A DNA stretch of 64,000 bases from Pseudomonadota bacterium (GTDB lineage: Bacteria; Myxococcota_A; Polyangia; Haliangiales; Haliangiaceae): the NCBI GenBank assembly GCA_022360315.1, contig JAKSDA010000555.1:17325-81324 (forward strand). Direction: 5' to 3'. This document shows positions 33,739 through 42,938 of the stretch, piece after piece. Under the pieces are notes generated by a model. The model ran no database searches. It was given only the letters and a program-made list of their open reading frames with translations, and had not been told where the DNA came from. Both the position numbers and the translations under genes were made by a program. Numbering within the stretch: position 1 is the first letter of the stretch; each line of letters opens with the position of its first letter.

Positions 33739-36700
33739 ATGCCGCCTATCACCTCACTTCTCATCGCCAACCGCGGCGAGATCGCGCTGCGCGTGATCCG
33801 CACCGCAGCCGATCTCGGACTGCACACAGTGGCGGTTTTTTCCGAGGACGACGCCGACGGGCTGCACACTCGATGGGCCGACCAGGCCCGGCCGCTGCGC
33901 GGCAGCGGGGCCCCGGCCTATCTCGACGTGGTCCAGATGGTAGAGGCGGCGCGAGCCGCAGGCTGCGACGCGATCCACCCGGGCTACGGTTTTCTGTCCG
34001 AGAGCGCGGCCTTTGCGCGCGCCTGTGACAAGGCCGGCATCGCATTCGTCGGCCCTCGGCCCGAGACCCTCGAGCTGTTCGGCGACAAGGCCGCTGCCCG
34101 GGCACTTGCCGAGCGCTGCGGAGTAGCCGTTTTGGCCGGGACCACCGGTGCCACCAGCGTCGACGCTGCACGCGACTTCATCACCTCGCTCGGCCACGGC
34201 GCGTCGGTCATCGTAAAAGCCGTGGCAGGTGGCGGCGGGCGCGGAATGCGCGTGGTGCACGACCCCGAAACACTCGAAGCCGCCTTCGAACAAGCCTCCC
34301 GCGAGGCCAGAGCCGCCTTCGGCAACGGCGCCCTCTATGTCGAGCGCTGGATGCCGCACGCGCGCCACCTCGAGGTCCAGATTATCGGCGATGGATCGGG
34401 CCAGGTGAGCCAGCTCGGTGAGCGCGAGTGTACAATTCAGCGCCGCCACCAAAAGCTGATCGAGATCGCGCCGAGCCCCTGGCTATCGGCCGAGCTGCGC
34501 CAAGAGCTGACCCGCGCCGCCGTGCGGCTCGGCGAAACGACCCGCTACTTGGGCCTGGGTACCATCGAATTCTTGCTCGACGCCGACACACCCGGGTCCT
34601 ACGCGTTCATCGAGGCCAATGCCAGGCTGCAGGTCGAGCACACAGTCACCGAGGAGGTGATCGGCATCGACCTGGTGCGGGCGCAGCTCGACATCGCAAA
34701 AGGACTCTCTCTCGCCGACATCGGCATGACGCAGGCAGCGATCCCGGCACCGCGCGGCTTCGCGATCCAGCTCCGCATCAATACCGAGAAGCTCGGCAAA
34801 GACGGGCTGGCGCGGCCCACCTCGGGAACGCTCAGTGCATTCGAACCGCCCACCGGCCCGGGACTTCGCACCGACACAGCGGGCCACGTCGGCTATGCCA
34901 CCAGCGCGCGCTTCGACTCGCTTCTGGCCAAACTGATCGCGCACTCGCCCTCGTCGGCCTTTGAGGACGCAGTTCGTCGGGCCGATCGCGGCCTGCGCGA
35001 ATTCCGCATCGCCGGGGTCGCGACCAACCAGGGCCTGCTGAGCCGGCTTTTGGCCCTGCCCGAGTTTGCCGCGGGTCAGCTGCACACGCGCTTTGTCGAG
35101 CAAAACGCCGCCGACCTGTCGACCCAGCCGGAACCGGCCGAGACCGCACCGAGCCAGCCGAGCGGCCGACTGATCGCGCAGATCGATGCGAGCGATCCAC
35201 TGGCGGTGCTCGCCCATGGCAAGGGTCAGGGGTCTGTGCCAGCAGCCCGGGCCATGGCGCCGTCTGCCCATACCGGCCCGGAGCCAGCCGGTCCACCTGG
35301 CGCGATTGCGGTTCGCTCACCGCTGCAGGGAACCGTGCTGAGCCTGGCCGTTGCCGAGGGCGACGCGGTACAAGACGGGCGTGCCCTGCTCGTCCTCGAG
35401 TCGATGAAGATGGAGCACGTGGTCGGCGCAGAGCACAGCGGCATCGTGCGGCGCATAACAGTTGCACCGGGCGATACGGTCGTCGAACACCATCCCCTGC
35501 TCTTTCTCGAAGAAACCCCGGTCGAGACCGATCGAGTAGCTGGCCGCCCGGCCGCTCCGCTCGGCATGACCCCGGCCTCGCATTCGTCTCTGCAAGCGGA
35601 CCCGATCGACCTGGCCCACGTGCGCCCGGACCTGGCCGAGGCACTCGAGCGCCACCAAATCGGCCTCGACGCACGGCGACCCAACGCTGTTGCGCGCCGC
35701 AAAAAAACCGGTCAGCGCACTGCGCGCGAAAACCTCGAGGACCTGTGCGACCCGGGCAGTTTCATCGAGTACGGGCCGATCGTGATCGCTGCGCAGCGCA
35801 GGCGTCGCCCGGTAGAGGAGCTGATCGAGCGCACGCCAGCAGATGGCCTGATCGCGGGCATAGGGGCGGTAAACGGCGATATCTTCGACGAGACCGCGGC
35901 GCGAACCATGGTGCTCGCCTACGACTACACCGTACTTGCGGGCACCCAGGGTTTGCTGAACCATCGCAAGAAGGACCGCATGTTCGAGCTGGCCAGGACA
36001 CACCGGCTGCCGGTCGTATTCTTCACCGAGGGCGGCGGCGGCAGGCCTGGCGACACCGACAGCACGGTGGTCGCGGGCCTCGATTGCCTGGCATTCTCCT
36101 ACTGGGGCCGCCTGTCGGGCCTGGTCCCGCTGGTCGGCATCAACTCGGGACGCTGCTTTGCAGGCAATGCCGCTCTGCTCGGCTGCTGCGACGTCGTCAT
36201 CGCCACGCGCAACTCGAATATCGGCATGGGCGGTCCCGCCATGATCGAGGGCGGCGGACTCGGCGCATTTCGCCCCGAGCAAGTGGGGCCGATCGACGTG
36301 CAAACGGCCAACGGTGTGGTCGATATCGCAGTGGCCGACGAGGCCGAAGCAGTTGCGGTGGCCAAAACGTATCTGTCCTATTTTCAGGGCCGGCTGGCCG
36401 ACTGGGAGTGCGCCGACTCGCGCGAGCTGCGCCACGTGATCCCGGAAAACCGGCGGCGTGTGTACGACGTGCGCCGGGTGATCGAGCTTTTGGCCGATAC
36501 TGGCAGCGCGCTCGAGTTGCGCCGGGGCTTCGGCCCCGGCATGGTCACTGCGCTGGTCCGCATCGAGGGCCGCGCTATTGGCATCATCGCCAATAATCCG
36601 CAACACCTGGCCGGCGCCATCGACAGCGACGGCGCCGACAAGGCGACCCGCTTCATGCAGCTGTGCGATGCCTTCGACCTGCCCATCCTCTTTTTGTGCG

Positions 36701-37176
36701 ACACGCCGGGTATCATGGTGGGACCGGAGGCCGAAAAAACCGCCCTGGTACGCCATGCCTCGCGCATGTTCGTGACCGGCAGCAGTCTCACTGTGCCGTT
36801 CTTTACCGTCGTGCTGCGCAAGGGCTACGGTCTCGGAGCACAGGCCATGGCCGGCGGCAGCTTCAAGGCAGGACTCTTTACCGTGGCCTGGCCAACCGGC
36901 GAGTTCGGCGGCATGGGCCTCGAAGGCGCGGTCAAGCTCGGCTACCGCAAAGAGCTCGCCGCGATCGAGGACCCCGGCGAACGCCGCCGCCTCTACGACG
37001 AGATGGTCGACCGCATGTACCAGCAGGGCAAGGCCGTAAATATGGCCTCGCTATTCGAACTCGACGACGTCATCGATCCGGCCGACTCGCGGCACTGGAT
37101 CACCCGCGCCCTGGCCTCGGTGGCCCCGCCCGCCCCGCGCACGGGCAAGAAGCGCCCGTGCATCGATACCTGGTAG
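33739..37176 (+). CDS. single-chain acyl-CoA carboxylase (biotin carboxylase + BCCP + carboxyltransferase)
   Basis: 1145 residues joining all three parts of a biotin carboxylase system. Biotin carboxylase (1-450): LLIANRGEIALRVIRTAADL, ATP-grasp VKAVAGGGGRGMRV and ARLQVEHTVTEEVIGIDLV. BCCP (about 515-590): biotinylation site VLESMKMEHVV with the target lysine near 557. Carboxyltransferase (about 650-1130), propionyl/acetyl-CoA beta-subunit type: VLAYDYTVLAGTQGLLNHRK, GGGGRPGDTDSTV and LFLCDTPGIMVGPEAEKTAL. Reaction: carboxylation of an acyl-CoA with bicarbonate and ATP. Separate alpha and beta chains are usual; this fused form resembles the single-chain long-chain acyl-CoA carboxylases (LCC). 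Substrate preference is unknown. Confidence 0.92.
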   Translation: MPPITSLLIANRGEIALRVIRTAADLGLHTVAVFSEDDADGLHTRWADQARPLRGSGAPAYLDVVQMVEAARAAGCDAIHPGYGFLSESAAFARACDKAGIAFVGPRPETLELFGDKAAARALAERCGVAVLAGTTGATSVDAARDFITSLGHGASVIVKAVAGGGGRGMRVVHDPETLEAAFEQASREARAAFGNGALYVERWMPHARHLEVQIIGDGSGQVSQLGERECTIQRRHQKLIEIAPSPWLSAELRQELTRAAVRLGETTRYLGLGTIEFLLDADTPGSYAFIEANARLQVEHTVTEEVIGIDLVRAQLDIAKGLSLADIGMTQAAIPAPRGFAIQLRINTEKLGKDGLARPTSGTLSAFEPPTGPGLRTDTAGHVGYATSARFDSLLAKLIAHSPSSAFEDAVRRADRGLREFRIAGVATNQGLLSRLLALPEFAAGQLHTRFVEQNAADLSTQPEPAETAPSQPSGRLIAQIDASDPLAVLAHGKGQGSVPAARAMAPSAHTGPEPAGPPGAIAVRSPLQGTVLSLAVAEGDAVQDGRALLVLESMKMEHVVGAEHSGIVRRITVAPGDTVVEHHPLLFLEETPVETDRVAGRPAAPLGMTPASHSSLQADPIDLAHVRPDLAEALERHQIGLDARRPNAVARRKKTGQRTARENLEDLCDPGSFIEYGPIVIAAQRRRRPVEELIERTPADGLIAGIGAVNGDIFDETAARTMVLAYDYTVLAGTQGLLNHRKKDRMFELARTHRLPVVFFTEGGGGRPGDTDSTVVAGLDCLAFSYWGRLSGLVPLVGINSGRCFAGNAALLGCCDVVIATRNSNIGMGGPAMIEGGGLGAFRPEQVGPIDVQTANGVVDIAVADEAEAVAVAKTYLSYFQGRLADWECADSRELRHVIPENRRRVYDVRRVIELLADTGSALELRRGFGPGMVTALVRIEGRAIGIIANNPQHLAGAIDSDGADKATRFMQLCDAFDLPILFLCDTPGIMVGPEAEKTALVRHASRMFVTGSSLTVPFFTVVLRKGYGLGAQAMAGGSFKAGLFTVAWPTGEFGGMGLEGAVKLGYRKELAAIEDPGERRRLYDEMVDRMYQQGKAVNMASLFELDDVIDPADSRHWITRALASVAPPAPRTGKKRPCIDTW

Positions 37177-37193
37177 GCCCCGCCGGGCAGGGT

Positions 37194-37312
37194 CTCACCC
37201 CGATAACTGCCTCACCCTGACAATTGCCTCACCTTGATAAGAATCTCACGTAAGAATCTCACGTAAGAATCTCACTCAGACAATTGTCTCACCTATACCG
37301 TGCCGGTCTCAC
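37194..37312. repeat. CTCAC-headed tandem array between two genes
   Basis: Seven units each starting CTCAC follow one another: three of 17 bases (e.g. CTCACCCTGACAATTGC), two identical units of 13 bases (CTCACGTAAGAAT), one of 17 (CTCACTCAGACAATTGT), one of 20, then a final CTCAC at 37308. Unit bodies share (T/C)GA(C/T)AA(T/C)TG cores. The array fills the space between the carboxylase stop and the GH13 start and includes the possible early start codons of the latter. It is AT-richer than its surroundings. Function unknown; candidate multi-site operator. Confidence 0.75.
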
Positions 37313-37322
37313 ACTCATCCGG

Positions 37323-39173
37323 ATGCCGAATACAGATTCAGACTCGACATGTGACTCGTTGAGCACTGCCCAGTTGCGATATCCTGGGTTTATTGTGAGT
37401 TTAGAGATCAAACGGTTCCCCTGGCGGCGCGCGCTTTTGCGTTTCTTTCAGCCGGACGCCGAGGCTGTGCACGTGGTCATCAATGGCGGCGACGTTCGAG
37501 TTCCCATGCAGCCAAACGGCGCTGGTACTTGGCTGGCGCGGATTTCGGGCAATGTCCGCCAGCTGTACGGCAGCCCGTATCACTTCGAGGTCATTCGCGG
37601 CGGTGAAAACCGCGTCGTTACCGATCCCCGGGCCCACCTGACCGAGCGCCGTGATGATCGCATCGTGTCGTGCTTCGGCGACCTGGGATATCGCTGGAAA
37701 CACCGCTTCCGGGCGCCGCGCTTCGAGGATGTGGTCATCTACGAGACCCATCTACCAGCGCTCAGCCGACACCCCTCGACGCCAGTGAGCGACCATCTGC
37801 GCGGTACCTACGTGGGCGCGCAAAGCCTAGCCGTGCTCGACCATCTCGAGCGGCTCGGCGTGGCGGTAGAATTTTTACCTCTGCATCCCAGCGACGACCT
37901 TCTCGGCCAGGACTGGGGCTACTTTTCGACCTCGTTCCACGCTCCCTCCCTCAAGTACGCCGCTGACAAGAGCAAGGCCAACCGCGAGCTGATGGCACTG
38001 ATCGACGCCATGCACGGCCGCGGCATCCCGGTGATCATGGACGTGGTTTACAATCACGGCGGCGAACTTTTGGCCAGGGCATGGGGCGAGGATCGAGTGT
38101 ATCGCAAGGAGCCAGGCGGCCACTTTTGCCACGGCTCGGGTTGCGGGCCGACCATCTGCACCGAGGATCCGGTGGTTCGCGAGACCATTCTGGATTCTCT
38201 GCAACACCTGGTCCGCAGCTACCGCGTGGATGGATTTCGCTTTGATCTGGGCGCGCTCCACGACCGGGAAACCATGCTTGAAATCGATCGGCGGCTGCCC
38301 TCGCGCATTTATCTGATCGCCGAGCCCTGGGCCCTGGGCGGACAACAGTGGGGCAAGGGCGAGATGAACCGCGACTTCATCGGCACCCGATGGGCGATCT
38401 GGAACGACGACTTTCGCGAGCCGGGACGGGCGTTCATCACCGGCAACAGCGATCACCACAACCGGGACCGGCTGATGACCGCAATCACCGGCAGTCACGA
38501 ATACGACGGAGGCTGGGCAAGCCGACCGCAGCAGTCGATAAACTATTTGTCGTGCCACGATGGCAAGACCCTGGCCGATATTATCGGCGGCGATCCCCGG
38601 CGACAGTTCCTGGGCACGTTGCTCATCCTGACCTCGCAGGGCATTCCCATGCTCTACGAGGGCACAGAGCTCATGTATTCCAAAAATGGCGAGCACAATA
38701 CATATGATCGCCCGGATCTAAACCAGATCGATTGGACCCTGGCCACGACCCATCGCGAGCTCGTGGCGGCCACGGCTGGCGCGATTGCCCTTCGCCGGCG
38801 TTTGCCCCACTTCAAGTATACTCGCCATGTGCGCCGTCGCGGTGGTGAAGGCCGGGACTGGGATATCGACTTTCTGTACCCCAACGGCTATCCGAATCAC
38901 GACAACACCAGTGCGCTGGGTTTTCAATTGCGGCCGCCAGGGGGTCGCAATTGGCAGCGCGAGCGCAAGTCCATCGTGGTCTTGTTCAACGGAAGCGGGC
39001 GCGGAGCCGACTTCTCCCTGCCGGGCGGTGCGTGGAAAACCCTGGTCGACGGCCACGCATTGCAAAGCGATCTCCACGGCCTTCCAGCGGTGCCGGCGAT
39101 CGGCCACTATCACGTTCACCCGGGCACCGGGGTGATTCTGGCCCCGGTGGGCTGGCGCCCCGGCTGGCTCTGA
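37323..39173 (+). CDS. GH13 alpha-glucan debranching-type enzyme (isoamylase/GlgX-like)
   Basis: 616 residues from the ATG at 37323. A TTG at 37284 lies inside the repeat array, and a GTG at 37395 (VSLEIKRFPW) is also possible. An N-terminal beta-sandwich (CBM48-like, HVVINGGDVRVPMQPNGAGT) precedes the barrel. GH13 regions: VIMDVVYNHGG, nucleophile Asp in VDGFRFDLGALHDRET, acid/base Glu in LIAEPWALGG, and YLSCHDGKTLADI with the third catalytic Asp. GIPMLYEGTELMYSKNGEHN is the isoamylase/pullulanase-type loop. Role: cleavage of alpha-1,6 branches of glycogen or related glucans, by family similarity. Confidence 0.87.
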   Translation: MPNTDSDSTCDSLSTAQLRYPGFIVSLEIKRFPWRRALLRFFQPDAEAVHVVINGGDVRVPMQPNGAGTWLARISGNVRQLYGSPYHFEVIRGGENRVVTDPRAHLTERRDDRIVSCFGDLGYRWKHRFRAPRFEDVVIYETHLPALSRHPSTPVSDHLRGTYVGAQSLAVLDHLERLGVAVEFLPLHPSDDLLGQDWGYFSTSFHAPSLKYAADKSKANRELMALIDAMHGRGIPVIMDVVYNHGGELLARAWGEDRVYRKEPGGHFCHGSGCGPTICTEDPVVRETILDSLQHLVRSYRVDGFRFDLGALHDRETMLEIDRRLPSRIYLIAEPWALGGQQWGKGEMNRDFIGTRWAIWNDDFREPGRAFITGNSDHHNRDRLMTAITGSHEYDGGWASRPQQSINYLSCHDGKTLADIIGGDPRRQFLGTLLILTSQGIPMLYEGTELMYSKNGEHNTYDRPDLNQIDWTLATTHRELVAATAGAIALRRRLPHFKYTRHVRRRGGEGRDWDIDFLYPNGYPNHDNTSALGFQLRPPGGRNWQRERKSIVVLFNGSGRGADFSLPGGAWKTLVDGHALQSDLHGLPAVPAIGHYHVHPGTGVILAPVGWRPGWL

Positions 39174-39216
39174 GCACTCCCGGGTTTGATCGAAGCAATA
39201 CTGTCCTTCTGTCTCT

Positions 39217-39306
39217 CTATCTATCTATCTATCTATCTATCCAGCTCGGCGCCCGTGAGACTCGCAACTGTCGATGTATCCGACTGGAGACTCGCAACTG
39301 TCGATG
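39217..39306. repeat. (CTAT)6 microsatellite followed by a 30-bp tandem duplication
   Basis: Six perfect CTAT units lie at 39217-39240. Shortly after, GAGACTCGCAACTGTCGATG occurs at 39257-39276 and again at 39287-39306, a 30-base period. Both are in the 367-base non-coding interval (39174-39540) between the GH13 gene and the coiled-coil gene. No convincing reading frame covers them. The rest of the interval shows no supported feature. Confidence 0.85.
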
Positions 39307-39540
39307 CATCGCTCGTCGACCTCGTGCGTGCCGAGCGTGACATCGATCGTGGTGTTGTGTGGCGTGGACACCAGTCCTGATGAATCGGAATGACATCGAC
39401 TGGCGTTGAGCACGAACGATGCCTTTTGGCATCGGCTTCGCCTTGCCAATCAACTGGCGACGTGTTCTGCTCACAGGTAACGGCGTTGCGTCGAACCCGC
39501 ACAGCACTCCGGAGTAATTCACAGACAGCAGCATCAACCC

Positions 39541-40122
39541 ATGAGCGATCGTCCGGTTATCAAGCAAGATCTCGACCGCCTCGAGACCAAGCTCGAGCAA
39601 CGATTCGGCAACGTCGAGCAACGACTCGACAACGTTGAGCAACGACTCGACAACGTCGAGCAACGACTCGACAACGTCGAGCAACGACTCGACAGCGTCG
39701 AGCAACGACTCGGCAACGTCGAGCAACGACTCGGCAACGTCGAGCAACGACTCGACAACATCGAGCAACGACTCGACAACGTCGAGCAACGACTCGACAA
39801 CGTCGAGCAACGACTCGACAACGTCGAGCAACGACTCGACAGCGTCGAGCAACGACTCGGAGGTGTCGAGAGCAAACTTGAAATTGTGGCCCAGCAGGTA
39901 GCCTGGCTTACCCGGGAATCGGTGACCCGTGCCGACCTGGCCGCCCTGCGAGAGGAACTGGGTCGAGACATTGCCCGGCACGTAGAAGCCGGGTTCAAAA
40001 TGATGCGCGACCAGTTCGGGCTCCAGGACGACCGCGCCACAGCGATCGAGGGCCATGCAGCCAAACTCCGCGCTGACTTCACTGCGCATACAAGTGACTT
40101 CGTGCTGCACAACAAACCGTAA
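39541..40122 (+). CDS. heptad-repeat coiled-coil protein, unknown function
   Basis: 193 residues. After MSDRPVIKQDLDRLETKLEQ the chain is twelve nearly identical heptads of type NVEQRLD (residues 24-107), then GVESKLEIVAQQVAWLTRES and a helical C-terminus. Val/Ile and Leu fall at a/d positions, so one uninterrupted coiled coil of over 100 residues is predicted. No signal peptide or membrane segment. Such proteins commonly act as spacers, scaffolds or phage-tail-fibre-like trimers; nothing here decides among these. A strong terminator hairpin follows about 115 bases downstream. Confidence 0.7.
   Translation: MSDRPVIKQDLDRLETKLEQRFGNVEQRLDNVEQRLDNVEQRLDNVEQRLDSVEQRLGNVEQRLGNVEQRLDNIEQRLDNVEQRLDNVEQRLDNVEQRLDSVEQRLGGVESKLEIVAQQVAWLTRESVTRADLAALREELGRDIARHVEAGFKMMRDQFGLQDDRATAIEGHAAKLRADFTAHTSDFVLHNKP
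39610..39861 (+). repeat. twelve 21-bp tandem repeats (coding minisatellite)
   Basis: Each 21-base unit encodes one heptad; DNA differences are few (D/G, N/S and one V/I change). The unit is a multiple of three without stops in any frame, so all six frames stay open across it and create long false reading frames on both strands. The high identity points to slippage or unequal exchange. Confidence 0.93.
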
Positions 40123-40235
40123 CCACCGCCTCATTCACCCGGCAGTCAATCGCCCCGGCACAGCTCAAAATCGGGACAGGACGGGTGCCTGGCCGCCGTC
40201 GTCTGGGTAGCGCATTCCGTCGACCAGGGAGCGGT

Positions 40236-40271
40236 AACAGAGCGGACAGCGAGCCTTGTCCGCTCTGTTTT
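40236..40271 (+). terminator. rho-independent terminator candidate
   Basis: AACAGAGCGGACA (40236-40248) pairs perfectly with TGTCCGCTCTGTT (40257-40269) around an 8-base loop, followed by a short T run (TTTTA). It lies 114 bases after the coiled-coil gene and should end its transcript on the plus strand. Confidence 0.7.
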
Positions 40272-40659
40272 AGCACCGTACGCGAACGCCCAGCGCGCTC
40301 CGCGCGGGCGCAGGCAACACAACCCCGACCGGCGCACAGACGGTTTTACGTTTTTGCTTTTCTTGTATCCAATCGTGAGCAGAGCGGCACTCGAGTGAAT
40401 CACCGCTTCGCAAACGTAAAAACGACATCGTTCCCCTTTGTTCGTTATAGAATCGCGCCGTCCGTTCATTACCTATCTTGCCAAATCGGGTCAATCTACC
40501 CGCGACACGCGCACTGAGCGTGATGTAGATCGTGGCCTTGTCGGTTGTAGAGAACAATCGACGCCGGGCGTTTTAATCCGCTTTCGTCGCCATCTCGGTC
40601 GCAACCTCGGTGTCCAAAACCCGATTTCGACGGTAGAGCATCCAGGCCGCGCGCGCCGA
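40272..40659. other. intergenic, no gene seen
   Basis: This interval, with the 40123-40235 stretch before the terminator, holds no convincing gene. Short frames on both strands have unnatural composition. The section around 40330-40480 is lower in GC than its neighbours. The convergent gdhA gene ends at its right edge. Confidence 0.5.
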
Positions 40660-42078
40660 CTACGGCCATACGCCCAGCTGTCTGTACGTGTTGGCCACTT
40701 TCTCGATGGCCACTGCCAGGGCCGCCGTGCGCAGATCGGGAATATTGCGCGTTTTGCGGGCCTCGCGGATCTCTTGAAATGCCTCGCGCATGGTGTCGTC
40801 AAGGCCTGAGCGGACCAGATCGATCTCGCTGGCACCGCGCGCCATGGACTTCCAATCACGGGCAGAGAAGTGCATGCCGGTGAGTTCTTCCACAGAATGC
40901 ATCATCATGGTCCAATGTGCCTCCTCCATGCGCCGGGACATGCGGCCAAAGCGAATATGGGCCAGGTTCTTGCTCCATTCGAAGTACGAGACCGTCACGC
41001 CACCGGCGTTGAGGTACAGATCGGGGATCACTGCGATGCCCCGCTCACCCAGGCGCGCAGAGGCCCGTGCCGTGGTGGGTCCATTGGCCGCCTCGGCGAT
41101 CACCCTGGCCTGGATGCGGTCCACATTGGTCGTGGTGATCTGATTCTCCATAGCCGCCGGAATGAGAACATCACAGGGTCGCGTCAACAGATCGGCGCCG
41201 TCGTGGACGTATTGTTTCGAGTCATATCCGGCGACTCCTCCGTGTTCGTCGAGATATTGCTTGACCGAGGCGACGTCCAGACCTCGCTCATTCCACAGGC
41301 CACCGTCCCGCTCGATGATTCCGATGATCCGACAACCATCTTCGGCGTGCAGAAAGCTGGTCAGGTGATAGCCGACATTGCCCAGTCCCTGCACGATGAC
41401 CCGCTTGCCCTGCAAGTCTCCCTCGAGTCCGGCAGCCTCGACGTCGGCCTGTTCGCGAAAAAACTCGCGGATTCCGTATTGCGCTCCGCGCCCGGTGGCC
41501 TCTTCGCGACCGCGAATACCTCCCTGCGCCACCGGCTTTCCCGTGACCGTGGCCAGAGCCTGCACATCGTGCGGATTGAGCGTCATGTACGTGTCGGCGA
41601 TCCACGCCATTTCGCGCGCGCTCGTCCCCATGTCCGGCGCAGGCACGTCAAACCCGGGACCCAACGCGTTTTTCCAGCACAGTTCGGCAGCAAACCGGCG
41701 GGTCACTCGTTCCAGCACATCGACCGATTCAATGCGCGGATCGACCCGCACCCCACCCTTGGCTCCACCGAAAGGCACGTTGACCAGGGCGCACTTGAAG
41801 GTCATCAGGGTGGCCAGAGCCACCACTTCGTCGGAATGCACCAGGGGACTAAAGCGGATGCCGCCCTTGAGCGGTTTGCGATGCTGTGAGTGCTGGGCCC
41901 GGTACGCGTCAAAAAAACGCACATCGTTGTTCACTCGGATGGGCAAACGAAAGTGAATGAGAGTGGCACATGACTTGATTCGCTCGGCCAGACCCGGGGG
42001 CAAATCGAGATAGGCCACGGCGTCGTCGTACATGCGATGAACACTGTCGAGAAACTTCTGACCTTCCTGAGATGCCAT
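40660..42078 (-). CDS. gdhA: Glu/Leu/Phe/Val dehydrogenase, glutamate dehydrogenase
   Basis: 472 residues. The substrate domain has RKPLKGGIRFSPLVHSDEVV, the catalytic lysine in PFGGAKGGVRVDP, and DVPAPDMGTSAREMAWIADT. The Rossmann domain has RVIVQGLGNVGYHLTSFLHA, then IPAAMENQITTTNVDRIQAR, EAANGPTTARA and PDLYLNAGGVTVSYFEWSKN. Reaction: reversible oxidative deamination of glutamate to 2-oxoglutarate. Cofactor preference cannot be read reliably. Single gene, convergent with the coiled-coil gene. Confidence 0.93.
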   Translation of the reverse strand: MASQEGQKFLDSVHRMYDDAVAYLDLPPGLAERIKSCATLIHFRLPIRVNNDVRFFDAYRAQHSQHRKPLKGGIRFSPLVHSDEVVALATLMTFKCALVNVPFGGAKGGVRVDPRIESVDVLERVTRRFAAELCWKNALGPGFDVPAPDMGTSAREMAWIADTYMTLNPHDVQALATVTGKPVAQGGIRGREEATGRGAQYGIREFFREQADVEAAGLEGDLQGKRVIVQGLGNVGYHLTSFLHAEDGCRIIGIIERDGGLWNERGLDVASVKQYLDEHGGVAGYDSKQYVHDGADLLTRPCDVLIPAAMENQITTTNVDRIQARVIAEAANGPTTARASARLGERGIAVIPDLYLNAGGVTVSYFEWSKNLAHIRFGRMSRRMEEAHWTMMMHSVEELTGMHFSARDWKSMARGASEIDLVRSGLDDTMREAFQEIREARKTRNIPDLRTAALAVAIEKVANTYRQLGVWP

Positions 42079-42556
42079 GGCCCGATTCTAACGCTCGGCG
42101 CCGAGTGCGTCTGTGTATGCGCCATGGAACTGAATGCCAGTTCGCGGCATGGGCAAGAGAACCGCACACCATCCCCCCGATGGCGAGAGCCGATCCCCAA
42201 TCAGCCAGTGATAGTCTTTTCGCCGAAAAACAGGACCCTGACTCCGGCCCACACACCCCGAAAGCGTCGACAATTAGCGCTTATTCACCAGAGTGGAACG
42301 AAGCCGGGATCGGCACAAGAGTGTCGAACGCTCGGACATCGGTCCGGTAGATGCAAGGACCCGGGCAGCCGCCCGCATGGTGTGTTATATACTACGTTAT
42401 CTTTGTTACCTCTGCTACGATGGCCTCGACCGGCCGATGGCCAACAAAGGAAGATTCGGTGTTTCTGAGTAGCGGTTTACTTCCGTGACAAGTAATCATT
42501 GGCCTGGCCAACCTTGCACATCACAAATTACATCCCACATGGCGAAAGGAAATCCC
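42079..42556. promoter_or_regulatory. intergenic region upstream of HU
   Basis: 478 bases between gdhA and the HU gene, which diverge. The section 42380-42420 is AT-rich and includes TATACT at 42388-42393, a plausible -10 element for HU transcription, but no matching -35 was found. No supported gene; a 72-base in-frame extension of HU to 42485 is not family-like. Confidence 0.35.
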
Positions 42557-42829
42557 ATGAATAAGGCCCAACTGATCGATCTCATCGCAGAAAAAACCGA
42601 CCTGTCCAAGGCGCAGGCGAAAGCTGCCCTGGAAGCAACGTTGGAAAGCATCACCGGTAGTCTAAAAGAGGGTGACAGCGTTCAGTTGGTCGGTTTTGGT
42701 ACCTTCAAAATCAACCATCGTGCCGCGCGTGTCGGCCGCAATCCGCGAACCGGTGAAGAGCTGCAGATTCCCGCTGCAAATGTGCCTGCATTCGTGGCCG
42801 GGAAAGCGCTGAAAGAAGCGGTCAATTGA
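42557..42829 (+). CDS. hup: HU-family DNA-binding protein
   Basis: 90 residues, the normal HU length. It begins MNKAQLIDLIAEKTDLSKAQ, with dimerisation helices, VQLVGFGTFKINHRAARVGR and the DNA-binding arm GRNPRTGEELQIPAANVPAF, ending KALKEAVN. The GAAAGGAAA ribosome site is 5-6 bases upstream of the ATG. Role: nucleoid compaction and DNA bending. The stop codon is part of a 9-bp perfect inverted repeat. Confidence 0.96.
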   Translation: MNKAQLIDLIAEKTDLSKAQAKAALEATLESITGSLKEGDSVQLVGFGTFKINHRAARVGRNPRTGEELQIPAANVPAFVAGKALKEAVN

Positions 42830-42851
42830 TCGAAAGCACTGGTTTCGATCA
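42827..42851 (+). terminator. hairpin overlapping the HU stop codon
   Basis: TGATCGAAA (42827-42835, including the TGA stop) pairs perfectly with TTTCGATCA (42843-42851) around GCACTGG. There is no T tract, so it may be a transcript-end stabiliser or a weak terminator rather than a classic one. Confidence 0.4.
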
Positions 42852-42938
42852 CCGTACGAATTCCCCTGCACATTTGCCTGCCGGGACGTATGGTCGAAGA
42901 TGTCTCCATCGGGAGCAGAGACTGCATCGAGCGATCAG

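Noticed and set aside
37139..37161. 8-bp GC-rich inverted repeat (GCACGGGC / GCCCGTGC) as a terminator
   Set aside because: It lies inside the carboxylase coding end and has no T tract.
39229..40134. Long open frames on both strands over the heptad-repeat gene (e.g. a 301-codon minus-strand frame)
   Set aside because: They exist only because a 21-bp unit without stops keeps all six frames open; the plus-strand NVEQRLD frame has a natural start, end and non-repeat flanks.
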